Assembly: GCF_001281315.1 (NCBI RefSeq)
Contig: NZ_CP012479.1
Coordinates: 3,100,001-3,164,000, forward strand
Source: Arthrobacter sp. ERGS1:01
Lineage (GTDB): Bacteria > Actinomycetota > Actinomycetes > Actinomycetales > Micrococcaceae
Reading direction: 5' to 3'
DNA: 64,000 nucleotides
The position numbers and the translations under genes were made by a program. The notes under the pieces were generated by a model. That model did not search any database. It saw nothing but the letters and a program-made list of their open reading frames with translations, and had not been told where the DNA came from. Below, one piece after another: positions 8,774 to 17,512 of this stretch. Numbering within the stretch: position 1 is the stretch's first letter; the number at the start of each line of letters is the position of its first letter.

Positions 8774-8867
8774 TTCAAATTAGAGTGATGCGGGGCACAT
8801 GTCAAGACGGGTCCACGATTGTTTCTTGAGCTTCTTCTCGAGGGCACGGCCCCGGCACTGGGGCGTC

Positions 8868-10580
8868 TTAGCGCCGCCGGCGCCCCGCCCACAGCCCGTA
8901 GAGCAGCGGAAGCACCGAGCCGATCATCAGCACGTTGCCGAGCACCAGGTCACTCCCCCGGACCACGGCGCCCGCGATGAGCACGGCGCCGAAGATCAGC
9001 GCGGCGACCGCTCGCCGGGCCGTGCGGTTCAACCGGGCCAGCTGCCGCTCCAGGCGTGGGTTGGCCACCTGCAGCGAACCCTCATCGATCCGGGTAAGCA
9101 GTCCGTCCAGGCGTTTCGGCAGACGCAAGGCAACCGAAGCGACGTCAAGCACTTGAGAGCCCAGATCCTTCACAAGGTTGCCGCGCTCATCGCGCAGCAG
9201 CTGCGCCGCGTATGGCTCCACCGAGTCCCACAGGTTAAATTTGGGGTCCAGTGAACTGCACACGCCCGAGGTCAGGGACATGGCGCGGATGATGAGCAGG
9301 AAGTTCTCCGGCAGCTGGAACGGCAGCGAGCGGACCACATCGCCGAACTCCAACCCAAAATCGCGGAACTCCCGCGGGTCCACGTCGCGCAGTTCGGCGA
9401 AACCCATCCCGCCAAATCGGCCAAAGAGGTGCGTCATGGCCCGCTCCAACGCGGCGGTGTCCGCCGTCGGCACCAGCACGCCAATGTCGCTGATGGCGGC
9501 CACCAGGCCCTTGCCGTCACGCGCTGCGGCGGCGATCAGCAGCTTTCGCAGCCCGCTGCGGGTCTTGGGCGGCACCTCGCCCATCATGCCAAAGTCGATG
9601 AACGTCAGCTTCCACGGATGCTCCGCCGATGCATCGGAAACAGGGGTGATGAAGATATTGCCCGGATGCGGATCGGCATGAAAAAAACCGTTCGTGAACA
9701 ACTGGTCGAACATGACCGACGCGAACACCGGAGCCACTTCCGCCGGGTCGATCCCCGCGGCCCGCAGCGCCTGCGCATCCGTGATCTTGATGGCCGTGAC
9801 ATCTTCCAGGGTCAGCACGCGGCGGGTGGTTCGCTCCCAGACGACGACGGGCACGGCCACCCGGCCGTCGTCGTCGAAGTCGGCGGCAAAGCGCTCCGCA
9901 CTCGCCGCCTCATGCAGGTAGTCGATCTCCTCGAGGCTCGTCGCCGCAAACTCCTTGACCAGGGCGGGCACGTCGGCGCGCGAGGACACAATGCGGATGC
10001 GGCTGAGCCAGCCGCCCACCTTGCGCAGCGCGGCCAGGTCGACGTCGACAATTGCGTTGATGCCCGGCCGCTGCACCTTCACCACCACGTTGCTGAGGCC
10101 GACGTCGGCGGCATTGCCGGGAAGGAGCTGGGCCCGGTGCGCCTGCCCCAGGGACGCGGCGGCGATCGGGATCTCCTCGACCGAGGCGAACACCGCCTCC
10201 AGCGGAGCACCGAACTCCGATTCGGCCAGGGCCCGGATCGCGGGGAACGGCACGGGCGGCACCTCGTCCTGCAGCCCTTCGAGTTCGGCGGTGATTTCCG
10301 GCGGGAGCACGTCGAGCCGGGACGACATGAACTGGCCCACCTTGATCATCAGCCCACCCAGTTCCACCGCCAGCACATGGAAGCGCTGCGCGAAGCGGCG
10401 CATCCGCTTGGACCGGTTGCGATCGGCAATCCTGCGCAGCCCGAAGCGTGGCAGGGCCAGCTCAAACCACCAGGTCACCGCCAGATGCCACGCGGCAAAG
10501 CGCAGGATCCGGCGGTACCGGGCACGGGTGTCCCGCGCCCCGGGCACCGGATCCGCCCGGGCGCCTTGAACCGATGCCAC
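8868..10580 (-). CDS. ABC1/UbiB (AarF) family atypical protein kinase
   Basis: A 570-residue member of the UbiB/ABC1/AarF family, membrane-associated proteins with an atypical kinase fold that support ubiquinone or other lipid metabolism. The family-defining KxGQ motif is at residues 80-83 within MIKVGQFMSSRLDVLPPE, followed by the alanine-rich ASLGQAHRA loop and an HADPHPGNIF motif carrying the catalytic-type residues, then FIDFGMMGE in place of DFG. Two hydrophobic segments near the C-terminus (about 520-565) form a membrane anchor. The GTG start lies five bases after the PadR stop codon, so the two genes form an operon. Actinobacteria of this group use menaquinone, so the exact role is open. 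Confidence 0.9.
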   Translation of the reverse strand: MASVQGARADPVPGARDTRARYRRILRFAAWHLAVTWWFELALPRFGLRRIADRNRSKRMRRFAQRFHVLAVELGGLMIKVGQFMSSRLDVLPPEITAELEGLQDEVPPVPFPAIRALAESEFGAPLEAVFASVEEIPIAAASLGQAHRAQLLPGNAADVGLSNVVVKVQRPGINAIVDVDLAALRKVGGWLSRIRIVSSRADVPALVKEFAATSLEEIDYLHEAASAERFAADFDDDGRVAVPVVVWERTTRRVLTLEDVTAIKITDAQALRAAGIDPAEVAPVFASVMFDQLFTNGFFHADPHPGNIFITPVSDASAEHPWKLTFIDFGMMGEVPPKTRSGLRKLLIAAAARDGKGLVAAISDIGVLVPTADTAALERAMTHLFGRFGGMGFAELRDVDPREFRDFGLEFGDVVRSLPFQLPENFLLIIRAMSLTSGVCSSLDPKFNLWDSVEPYAAQLLRDERGNLVKDLGSQVLDVASVALRLPKRLDGLLTRIDEGSLQVANPRLERQLARLNRTARRAVAALIFGAVLIAGAVVRGSDLVLGNVLMIGSVLPLLYGLWAGRRRR

Positions 10581-10585
10581 CTAGC

Positions 10586-11128
10586 TCAGTCCTGGGCGAG
10601 GATCGCGTACAGCCGGCGCCGTGCCTCATCGAGCACCGCCACTGCCTCCTCCACCTGCTTCGACGTTCCTGTGCGGCCCACCTGCGCCGCCGCCTGGGCC
10701 AGCTCCATCCCGGCCTTGGGCAGGGCGGCGAACCCCTTGCCCGACGTCGGACCGGCCGGGTCCCAGGGCGCGGACGCCTCGGCTGTCGCGGCTTCCTCGC
10801 GGCCGGCGTCGGTCAGCGAGTAGATCTTGCGGCCGTTGGATTCCTCGGCCAGGATGAGTCCCTCGTCGGCCAGCAACTGCAGGGTTGGGTAGACGGAGCC
10901 GGCGCTGGGTTTCCAGTTGCCGCCGCTGCGCTCCTCGATCTCCCGGATGATCTGGTAGCCGTGCATGGGCTGCTCCGCGAGCAGGGCCAGCACCGCCGTC
11001 CGCAGCTCGCCCCGGCCCGCCCGGGTGCCGGAGCGCTTGTCGAACCGGGTCCGGAACTCCTCAACGGCCTGCCAAACGCCGTCCAGGTTGTTGCCCATGA
11101 ATCCGCCTGCGGGGAATGAATCATGCAT
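10586..11128 (-). CDS. PadR-family transcriptional regulator
   Basis: A 180-residue regulator with the PadR winged helix (ELRTAVLALLAEQPMHGYQIIREIEERSGGNWKPSAGSVYPTL, about residues 43-85) and the typical aromatic and glycine turn before LQLLADEGLI. The C-terminal part is helical and probably dimerises. The ATG at 11128 is chosen because GAGGTG lies six bases upstream; an in-frame GTG at 11137 overlaps that site. It is co-transcribed with the downstream UbiB gene and probably represses its own promoter until an effector binds. Effector unknown. Confidence 0.9.
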   Translation of the reverse strand: MHDSFPAGGFMGNNLDGVWQAVEEFRTRFDKRSGTRAGRGELRTAVLALLAEQPMHGYQIIREIEERSGGNWKPSAGSVYPTLQLLADEGLILAEESNGRKIYSLTDAGREEAATAEASAPWDPAGPTSGKGFAALPKAGMELAQAAAQVGRTGTSKQVEEAVAVLDEARRRLYAILAQD

Positions 11129-11149
11129 TTTGCTCACCTCGGTTGATCG

Positions 11150-11178
11150 CGAACGATACTAAACGATAGTTAAAGATA
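11150..11178 (-). promoter_or_regulatory. Candidate PadR autoregulatory operator
   Basis: Directly upstream of the PadR gene lie tandem ACGATACT and ACGATAGT half sites and a short inverted repeat ACTA-N5-TAGT (11158-11170) in locally A+T-rich DNA. Position and symmetry fit an operator, but no experimental consensus was matched. Confidence 0.35.
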
Positions 11179-11366
11179 TACGCCCGTACGGCAGCAAAAA
11201 CAATGGTTTCGGAGGCAGCGTCCGGGTGCCATTCCAGACACCGGCTGACCAGGCGCGACCGGTGCCGCAACCGTGAAAACGGTGAATCCGTCCAGTTTGC
11301 TGCTTCGCGGGGACCCGGACGCCGGCCTTGGGAAGGCTGCGCACCTCCCCGCATTATGCTCGTTTC

Positions 11367-13172
11367 ATGTCTTTTGATGTTGCGCCCACCGCTCCAGCGC
11401 GAACCCAGGTGATGCGGTCCTTCGCGGCAGCGTGGAGCCTGCTACGGCGCCGGCTGCTCCTGGTCATCGTGGCCACCGTGGCAACGCAGGGCGTCTATGC
11501 CTGGGCGGTGCTGCCGCTGGTCCTGCTGCTTTTCCAGGCCGCGCTCGGGGTGGCCGGCGTCGACGGGCTGAGCCAGGCGAGCCTGCCCGGCCTGCTCGGC
11601 AATCCGCTCGCACTGCTGACGCTGATCCTGGCCGTTCTGCTGGCCACGTTTTTCGCGTTGCTGGAAATTTGCGTCTTCACGGTCATTGCCCAACTCTGCT
11701 TCCGTGGAGAAGCACCCTCGATGCCGGCCATCCTCCGCGGCTTGGCCGGGATCGGGCGACGCGCCATGAGCTGGCAGATCGTCCTGTTCGCCGGCTATGC
11801 ACTCCTGGTCATTCCGCTGTCCCACGTGGGCGTCGGATCGGCGCTGACGTCCCATATCGCCATTCCAAAGTTCGTCAGCGGCGAGATCACCAAGACCGTT
11901 CCGGGCTCCATCGGCTACGCCGCAATCGTCGTTGTCCTTGTCTATCTGGGCCTGCGGCTGGCAGGGACGCCGGCGGCGCTCAGCGGCGGGCAGGGCACCG
12001 TCCTGCGGGCCATGCGGCGGAGCATGGCGTTGACGAAGCGCACGCAGATCTACATTGCCTTGGTGGTCCTCGCGGTGGGCGCGGCCGCCGTCGTGGTGTT
12101 CTTTGTTGCCGCACTGCTTGGCACGGTGCCGGTGGCCCTTGCGCCGAACGCCACCACAGGCAGCCACGTCGCGGGGAGCATGCTGGCGGTCCTCACCCTC
12201 GTGCAGTTCATCGGCACTGGGATTGCGGCTGCGTTCCTCGCATTCTTCTTTGTGGCCCTGCTGCACGGTGGCCGGGTGTCGCCGTCGTACAGGGTGCCCG
12301 TGCGCGACAGGGCTTCACGGGTGGCGGCGGGAGTGGTCCTCACGCTCTTCGTGCTCCTTGCCGCCCCGCCGACCGTCTACGCGACCATGGCCGCGCAACC
12401 GTCTGCGGCCCCGCTCGTCATCGCGCACCGCGGCTACACCGCCGGCGGCGTCGAGAACACCATCCAGTCGCTCCGTGCGGCGGCGGCCGCGGGGGCCGAC
12501 GTCGTCGAGATGGACATCCAGGAGACGGCGGACCAAAAGTTTGTGGTGATCCACGACGTCGGCCTGCAGCGCCTGGCCGGGGATCCGCGCAGCGTGTACC
12601 AACTCACCCAGGCCGAGGCGGCGGGCATCGTGGTCAGGCAGGGCGGGTTCAGCGGTCATATCCCCACCCTTGAGGAATATCTGAAGACGGCCGACGAGCT
12701 CGGGATCCGCGTATTGGTCGAGGTGAAGCCGCACGGCCACGAGGCTCCGGGCTTCGCGCAGCGTGTTGTTGACGTGATGGACCGCCTGGATCCCCAGCAC
12801 CGGCACATGATCCAATCGCTGAACACGGGCGTCGTGGATGCGATCGTCAGGGCCGACCCCACCCGCGCCGTCGTCCTCGTGACCGGTTTCCAGATCGGCA
12901 ATGCGCCGCGGACCACGACGGGCGGCGTCGCCATCGAGGACTGGTCCTACTCCGACGAGATGCTGGTCAGCCTCCACAACCAGGGAAAGAAGCTGTTCGT
13001 CTGGACCATCAACGACCCCACCCTCATCAGCGATTACCTGGGCCGGGGCGTGGATGGGATCATCACGGACAGCGTCGCCGAGGCCATCACGACCCGCCAT
13101 CTCAATGAGACCATCAAGAACTCTGTATCCCGGTACCTCGACAGTGCCATCAGGCAGATCAAACCGCAGTAA
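11367..13172 (+). CDS. Membrane-anchored glycerophosphodiester phosphodiesterase
   Basis: A 601-residue two-domain protein. Residues 1-335 form a membrane domain of the GPDPase_memb type with about six to eight hydrophobic segments. Residues from about 350 form the GDPD catalytic domain, opening with IAHRGYTAGGVENT, then EMDIQ and HDVGLQRLAG, which carry the catalytic histidines and metal ligands; EVKPHG and the FVWTINDP near the end complete the barrel. It hydrolyses glycerophosphodiesters to glycerol-3-phosphate and an alcohol, probably on the outer face of the membrane. The ATG at 11367 has no good ribosome site, and TATGCT seven bases upstream could be a -10 box, so a leaderless transcript is possible. 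It stands alone. Confidence 0.9.
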   Translation: MSFDVAPTAPARTQVMRSFAAAWSLLRRRLLLVIVATVATQGVYAWAVLPLVLLLFQAALGVAGVDGLSQASLPGLLGNPLALLTLILAVLLATFFALLEICVFTVIAQLCFRGEAPSMPAILRGLAGIGRRAMSWQIVLFAGYALLVIPLSHVGVGSALTSHIAIPKFVSGEITKTVPGSIGYAAIVVVLVYLGLRLAGTPAALSGGQGTVLRAMRRSMALTKRTQIYIALVVLAVGAAAVVVFFVAALLGTVPVALAPNATTGSHVAGSMLAVLTLVQFIGTGIAAAFLAFFFVALLHGGRVSPSYRVPVRDRASRVAAGVVLTLFVLLAAPPTVYATMAAQPSAAPLVIAHRGYTAGGVENTIQSLRAAAAAGADVVEMDIQETADQKFVVIHDVGLQRLAGDPRSVYQLTQAEAAGIVVRQGGFSGHIPTLEEYLKTADELGIRVLVEVKPHGHEAPGFAQRVVDVMDRLDPQHRHMIQSLNTGVVDAIVRADPTRAVVLVTGFQIGNAPRTTTGGVAIEDWSYSDEMLVSLHNQGKKLFVWTINDPTLISDYLGRGVDGIITDSVAEAITTRHLNETIKNSVSRYLDSAIRQIKPQ

Positions 13173-13206
13173 CGTTTACCGCTTTTGTGCGCGTGTCCGC
13201 CCCCGC

Positions 13207-13971
13207 TTAGCGGGCCACGGCGCGCTTGGCCGCGCTGCGGTGCTCCATCCATTCCACCGTGTGTGCCCAGTGCGGCGCGGTGGGATCGATCTGGTCCATA
13301 TGGCTCAGGCCGGCCACCATGCGGTAGTCGATGATGTCGTGCGCCGCCACGGCCGCGGCGGCGAAGGCCTCGGAGCGGACCTCGGGGACGCGAGTGTCCA
13401 CGTCGCCGTGGATGATGAGCAGCGGCTTGTCCAGGGGCAGCTGCCGGATCGGGGACGCCGCGTCATAGGCCTCGGGCATGTCCGCGTAGTGGCCGCCCAT
13501 GAACCCGAGCGCGGCGTTGTCATCCAATTCCTCGGCGTCGACGCGCCGCACGTCCGTCACCGGGGCCAGGCCGACGACGGCGTCCGCCAGGTCCGCGGTC
13601 AGCAGGGCCAGCTGCCCGCCCACCGAGTGGCCAATGTTGACCACGGCGCCGGCGGCGCACCATTGCGGCCGGGCGTCCTTGGCTGCCCTGATGCCGGACC
13701 AGACGTCGTCGGGGGTGATTGGCCAGCCGCCACCGTTGCCCACCCGCCGGTACTCGATGTTGGCCACGGCCCAGCCACGGGCCAGCAGATCGGCGGCGAG
13801 CGGGTGCATGAGCGTGGCGTCCCACATGGCCCGCCAGTAGCCGCCGTGGATCAGGATCGCGTAGCCGTGCGGGGTTTCGGTCTGCGCGGCCCACAGTTCA
13901 ACGAATTGCTGGTCCGAATCGCCGTACCGCAGGATCTCCGGTTCTGCCTCCGTGTGGGTTGAATCAGTCAT
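13207..13971 (-). CDS. Alpha/beta hydrolase with kynurenine-formamidase-like motif
   Basis: A 254-residue serine hydrolase. The oxyanion motif HGGYWR at residues 42-47 is the signature of the arylformamidase/esterase group, the nucleophile elbow is GHSVGG with Ser116, and an acid (HGDVDTRVP) and a histidine (GLSHMD) complete the triad. No membrane or signal segment is seen, so it is cytoplasmic. The start at 13971 follows GAAGGCGAA; a longer in-frame start has no support. No tryptophan-degradation genes are adjacent, so an arylformamidase role is only a possibility; a general carboxylesterase is the alternative. Confidence 0.82.
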   Translation of the reverse strand: MTDSTHTEAEPEILRYGDSDQQFVELWAAQTETPHGYAILIHGGYWRAMWDATLMHPLAADLLARGWAVANIEYRRVGNGGGWPITPDDVWSGIRAAKDARPQWCAAGAVVNIGHSVGGQLALLTADLADAVVGLAPVTDVRRVDAEELDDNAALGFMGGHYADMPEAYDAASPIRQLPLDKPLLIIHGDVDTRVPEVRSEAFAAAAVAAHDIIDYRMVAGLSHMDQIDPTAPHWAHTVEWMEHRSAAKRAVAR

Positions 13972-14080
13972 GATCAGTTCGCCTTCCGTCAGCCGTGGCA
14001 AGCACGGCGCCGCCAAGCGCATCTTCCCCCGCGGTCGGGCCCGGTGTCCAGAGCTTTGTCGGCAAGTCGGTTAACGCGGA

Positions 14081-14112
14081 AAGGACCCCGCAGCCGTAGC
14101 TGCGGGGTCCTT
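14081..14112. terminator. Bidirectional terminator hairpin
   Basis: Perfect 13-bp stem (AAGGACCCCGCAG with its complement) around a 6-base loop. It sits 20 bases after the stop of the minus-strand reductase gene. Confidence 0.8.
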
Positions 14113-14131
14113 GTCCCACTGATGCGCGAAG

Positions 14132-15109
14132 TTACGGGCGCAGCATGATCTTGCCGACGCGGCCTGGGGCGAAGTTCGCCTTGGCCGCAGCGTGCGCGTC
14201 CGCAAAGGAATACGTCGCCTCGACGGGCAGTGTCAGGGCTCCGGCCTTGATGTAGCCGAAGAGTTCGCCGAGGAGCGCGCCGCGCTTGTCGGCCGCCATG
14301 GAGGTGCTTACCTTGCTCCCCCAGAAACCGCGGACCGTGGCCTGCTTGAAGATGACGTCCCCCGAGCTGATCTCCATGACGGGAGACTGCATGGCGCCGA
14401 ACACGACAAGGGTGCCGTTCTCGGCCAGCAGCGAGAGGACCTCGCCGCTGGCCTTGCCGCCGACGGAATCAACACCTGCGACGACGGGCGCGCCGCCGGT
14501 GAGGGCCCGCACCTGCTCGACCCAGCCGTCGTCGTCGGTCGCCACGATGTTGCCGATGCCCTGTGCGGCCAGTTCTTCGACGCCGGCACTCCGGCGGACA
14601 AGCCCGACGACGTTGATCCCGCGGGCGGCGGCGAGCTGCGCCACGAGGCGTCCCACGGTGCCGTTGGCGGCATTCTGGACAATCCAGTCGCCCTGGTTCA
14701 GGTCCATGAAGTCCAAGAGCGTGATGGCGCTGAACGGCATCGACACCAGCTGCGCGGCCACCTCGTCCGTGATGGCGTCGTCGACCGGAATCAAAGCCGC
14801 AGCCTTGGCGATGAAGTACTCCGCCCAGACCCCGAACGTTCCACCGGTGGCAACGCGCTGCCCCACTTCAAGACCGGTCACGCCTTCGCCGAGCGCGTCA
14901 ATAACGCCCATGGCTTCGCTGCCCGTGCGGGCCGGCAATTCGGGCTTGAAGCCGTAGGTGCCGCGGATGGTCCACAGATCGTGGTTGTGGATGGTGGCAA
15001 TGACCAGGCGGACCCTGACTTCGCCGGGACCGGGCTCAGCGGCAGGGATGTTTTCAACGGTCAGGACCTCGGACGGATCGCCGAACGTGTTGTGCATTAG
15101 GGCGCGCAT
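14132..15109 (-). CDS. Medium-chain zinc-type dehydrogenase/quinone oxidoreductase
   Basis: A 325-residue medium-chain reductase of the quinone oxidoreductase/enoyl thioester reductase branch. The N-terminal GroES-like domain carries GPGEVRVRLVIATIHNHDLW and RTGSEAMGVI. The Rossmann domain has the NAANGTVGRLVAQLAAARG cofactor loop, which favours NADPH. The catalytic-zinc cysteines of alcohol dehydrogenases are absent, so it is probably a zinc-free NADPH-dependent reductase of enals, enones or quinones. The start at 15109 follows AGAAGATTGAGAG, 17 bases after the OhrR-type gene, so the two form an operon and the reductase is probably induced by organic oxidants or electrophiles. Confidence 0.88.
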   Translation of the reverse strand: MRALMHNTFGDPSEVLTVENIPAAEPGPGEVRVRLVIATIHNHDLWTIRGTYGFKPELPARTGSEAMGVIDALGEGVTGLEVGQRVATGGTFGVWAEYFIAKAAALIPVDDAITDEVAAQLVSMPFSAITLLDFMDLNQGDWIVQNAANGTVGRLVAQLAAARGINVVGLVRRSAGVEELAAQGIGNIVATDDDGWVEQVRALTGGAPVVAGVDSVGGKASGEVLSLLAENGTLVVFGAMQSPVMEISSGDVIFKQATVRGFWGSKVSTSMAADKRGALLGELFGYIKAGALTLPVEATYSFADAHAAAKANFAPGRVGKIMLRP

Positions 15110-15126
15110 GATGCTCTCAATCTTCT

Positions 15127-15591
15127 TTACTTGGTGGGTGCTTCGGAGAGGTTGGTCGTTACGTTGTGCAGGAATTCGAGCGCGGATTTTGCTTCGGCCG
15201 CCGTGAACCGGCTTGCCTCGGCTACGCATCCGGGGATATGTGCCAGTTCCTCCCGCAAGGCGGCGCCGGCGTCGGTCAAGGACACGATTACTGCCCTTTC
15301 ATCGTCCGCGGAGCGTTCCCGGGTGAGGAAGCCCCGGGCCTCGAGCCTGCGGATCAAGGGTGACGTGGTACCGGAATCCAACTTCAGGTGTTCCGCGACT
15401 TCCTTGACGGCCAGGGACCGATGTGTCCACAAAAGAACCAGGACCAAATACTGCGGATAGGTCAGTCCCCACGGCGCCAACAAGGCCACGTACCGGCGGT
15501 TTGTTGCCCTGGTGGCGGCGTACAGTGCGAAACAAATCATCTGGTCGAGGGGGTCGGGATCGACCCCCGTGGAATGCTCGCTGTCGTTCAT
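15127..15591 (-). CDS. OhrR-type MarR-family redox-sensing repressor
   Basis: A 154-residue MarR regulator. The winged helix runs from LTYPQYLVLVLLW through LKLDSGTTSPLIRRLEARGFLTRERSADDERAVIVSLT, all strongly OhrR-like. Cys20 in the MICFALYAATRA segment occupies the position of the peroxide-reactive cysteine of OhrR. Oxidation of that residue would release DNA and de-repress the downstream reductase. The start at 15591 places this cysteine at the usual distance from the N-terminus. A perfect palindrome lies 16-30 bases upstream of the ATG. Oddly, no ohr peroxidase gene is adjacent; a quinone or enal reductase takes its place. Confidence 0.88.
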   Translation of the reverse strand: MNDSEHSTGVDPDPLDQMICFALYAATRATNRRYVALLAPWGLTYPQYLVLVLLWTHRSLAVKEVAEHLKLDSGTTSPLIRRLEARGFLTRERSADDERAVIVSLTDAGAALREELAHIPGCVAEASRFTAAEAKSALEFLHNVTTNLSEAPTK

Positions 15592-15606
15592 GATTAAAGT
15601 CTTGCA

Positions 15607-15621
15607 CACAAGTAACTTGTG
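15607..15621 (-). promoter_or_regulatory. Candidate OhrR-type operator
   Basis: Perfect palindrome CACAAGTAACTTGTG immediately upstream of the regulator gene; the size and position fit MarR-type autoregulation. Confidence 0.6.
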
Positions 15622-15682
15622 CACAATCTATTTGACCGTGGGGATCCTCACTTTGAGTGCACCCCGCCGGCTTTTGGGCATG

Positions 15683-15724
15683 AAAAAGGCCCTCCGTCCT
15701 GACCCGCGGTCAACGCGGAGGGCC
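15683..15724 (-). terminator. Displaced tRNA terminator at the left island end
   Basis: 9-bp stem GGCCCTCCG/CGGAGGGCC with a T5 run on the minus strand. It lies 5 bases beyond the tRNA 3'-end copy at 15729, so it was probably the original terminator of the tRNA-Ala gene now at 55,248-55,323. Confidence 0.65.
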
Positions 15725-15728
15725 ATCC

Positions 15729-15766
15729 ATGGCGGAGTTAAGGAGGTTCGAACTCCTTACCTCCTC
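15729..15766 (-). repeat. Left attachment repeat: orphan tRNA 3' end
   Basis: Matches 55247-55284 at 34 of 38 positions. Read on the minus strand it encodes a T-arm, the 3' half of an acceptor stem and CCA, with G instead of A at the discriminator position. Compensating pairs in the T-stem are kept, but the acceptor half no longer pairs fully with the Ala acceptor GGGGCTA. There is no tRNA 5' half next to it. It is the displaced 3' end expected after integration, now drifting, or the 3' end of a related tRNA. Confidence 0.7.
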
Positions 15767-15989
15767 TTCGAATTGTGGTGTTTTTGACGGTCTTCAATGT
15801 TGCCTAGATCCCCTAGAATCCGGGGTGAATCAGGGTTTTCGATGGCTCGCGATGACCGTCGGACAACGACGCATTTTGGACCAAAGCGCCTCGTTTCCGT
15901 GTCGATTTTGCAGCCGTTCGAAGCTGGTCCGGGACGGAGCGTCAGGACTGATTATGAGAAACCACCTGCTTTTGCCAAAAAGTGTGCGA
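15767..15989. other. No gene recognised at the left island edge
   Basis: The stretch after the left repeat holds an open frame that starts inside the antisense tRNA copy, but it has no ribosome site and no familiar protein pattern. Nothing firm is seen. Confidence 0.4.
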
Positions 15990-16094
15990 CACGGTCGGAG
16001 CCAGGATTGCCCAGACCACTAGGGTCTGAACCTGTCGGACTTGGTCCTCACCTCCAGGCGTCGGCCGAGGGTAGCCAATCGACGTATTAGGCAT
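15990..16094 (-). pseudogene. Remnant of a serine resolvase N-terminus
   Basis: From an ATG at 16094 the minus strand reads a segment (IGYPRPTPGGEDQVRQVQTL) that lines up position by position with the first strand and helix of resolvase/invertase proteins (IGYxRxSTxxQDxxxQxxxL). The catalytic Ser position is Thr, and similarity stops after about 30 residues. The stretch upstream contains paired inverted motifs like a resolvase binding site. Probably a decayed resolvase; the match is short, so confidence is limited. Confidence 0.35.
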
Positions 16095-16102
16095 GTCCAA
16101 TA

Positions 16103-16162
16103 ACGTCCCGTATGACGCCCGGTCACCGGTCAGTTCACCGGACACCCTAAACGGGACACCCC
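16103..16162. repeat. Res-like region with paired inverted motifs
   Basis: Contains GTCCCGT and ACGGGAC in opposite orientation, two GGTCACC/CCGGTCA-type segments and GGACACC/GGGACACC repeats within 60 bases, immediately upstream of the resolvase remnant. A 13-base motif GTCCCGTATGACG here (16104-16116) recurs in inverted orientation near 19,022-19,035. Confidence 0.4.
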
Positions 16163-16735
16163 AATAGCCGCAATCATAGAACCGCAGGTCAGGAGGTAAT
16201 CCGTCCGGTGAGGGACCGGCTTACGGGACAGTGACACACGCCTATCCAGAAACACCCTTAGCGGTCATTTTTCGAATTCGACGCAGCCGGGGCTTGCCTC
16301 ATGTTGTGACCACTCACTGCGACGTGGCGGGAGACCAGTCCGTGAAGTTGTAGAAGGCAATGTGTGGGGATGAGTGTCTTCTGGATGGTGCCTCGTGGTG
16401 AGGTTTGCAGTGGGCAGTCCACTATTCCTAAAGAACCTGGATTGTGGTGCGACGGAGCCAGGGGCGAAAGGCCAGCGGCAGCGTTTTCACTGACCTATTG
16501 TCCGCCTCATCGACACTGCCACGTCAGACTTGTAGCAACCATTCGTTGACGAGCGCAAACAACGTCAGATTTTATGAAAAACCCTCAATCGGCGTTCCTT
16601 GAATGGCCGTGCGAATGCCGATGATTCAATGTGGCACTTAATTCAAATGGTATAAACATAGGGGCATCGAGCGCTGGCGCTCTCGACGGGGCACCCGCCC
16701 TCAGCTCAATTTAACGGTTTTTAGGAGGGATCGAG
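16163..16735. other. Intergenic stretch upstream of the first CPBP gene
   Basis: About 570 bases without a recognisable gene. Near its end TATAAA at 16651-16656 could be a -10 box of the CPBP gene, and a short palindrome (GAGCGCTGGCGCTC) follows in the presumed leader. No other structure was recognised. Confidence 0.4.
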
Positions 16736-17512
16736 ATGCGCGTAGCACCTCGTGTTTGGATCGGATTCGCAATATTCATCGGCTATGTCGTTGTCATTGG
16801 CGGTATCCAGAAGTTTAGCGGGGTTCCTTACCCTGAATTCGGGACGTCGGCGGAGAATGTGTTCCGCACCGCAGTCCTGTCGCTCGGTGTCGCAGGGATA
16901 CTGCTAGCAATCACAACGACACTGCTGGGATGGTGGAAGTCAGCACTGTTTGAGCAGCAGCGCAGTCGGCACAAATGGCCGATCTTCGTGCCTGTAATTA
17001 TGTTGCTTGCCGCTGTCGTCAACCTGGCCTACACCGACTGGTCCAAGATCGATGCACTTTTCCTTTTCGCGATACTCCTGCTCGGCATCTTCGTAGGTTT
17101 TTGCGAGGAAATGGTCACTCGCGGGCTGCTCGTTGTTGCACTGCGGTCAAAACTGTCAGAAGTGTTGGTGTGGCTGATCAGCAGCGCCACTTTTGGTCTG
17201 ATGCATCTAATAAACGTCTTTCTCGGAGCTGACTTCGGAGGAACGTTCATGCAAGTACTTCTCGCCTTCGGAGGCGGGACGGCCTTCTACATCCTTCGCC
17301 GCACAACTGGGTCATTGATCCTGGCGATGCTTCTGCACGCAGTGTGGGACATTTCTGTCTTCACTTCCAGTTTCGCCTCTACCGGAACCTCCCCGGCCTC
17401 ACTTGCACCGATTCTGATCCTCATTGCTGGAGTGGCTGTGGTCTGGAGCGTTTTCAAGGGTGTCGAGCCCAAGCATGCCACGGAAATCAAGAGAGTCTCG
17501 GCCCAGCACTAG
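16736..17512 (+). CDS. CPBP-family intramembrane metalloprotease (Abi-type)
   Basis: A 258-residue membrane protein with about seven hydrophobic segments. The CPBP/Rce1 active-site motifs are all there: EEMVTR at residues 124-129 (EExxxR), FGLMHLIN with His157, and LLHAVWD with His201. Family members cleave within or near the membrane, and several bacterial members are linked to bacteriocin self-immunity or processing. A strong ribosome site (TTAGGAGGGATCGAG) precedes the ATG. It is convergent with a second CPBP-type gene at 17909-18694, and a shared terminator lies between them. The target is unknown. Confidence 0.87.
   Translation: MRVAPRVWIGFAIFIGYVVVIGGIQKFSGVPYPEFGTSAENVFRTAVLSLGVAGILLAITTTLLGWWKSALFEQQRSRHKWPIFVPVIMLLAAVVNLAYTDWSKIDALFLFAILLLGIFVGFCEEMVTRGLLVVALRSKLSEVLVWLISSATFGLMHLINVFLGADFGGTFMQVLLAFGGGTAFYILRRTTGSLILAMLLHAVWDISVFTSSFASTGTSPASLAPILILIAGVAVVWSVFKGVEPKHATEIKRVSAQH

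Noticed and set aside
9429..10823. Long + strand open frame opposite the UbiB and PadR genes
   Set aside because: Shadow frame with no domain; the opposite strand has conserved families.
11432..12673. 413-codon + strand frame inside the GDPD gene
   Set aside because: Alternate frame of a well-supported gene; arginine- and alanine-rich without pattern.
15729..16022. Open frame beginning with MAELRRFELLTSS
   Set aside because: Its start is translated antisense tRNA, a common false gene call; no ribosome site.
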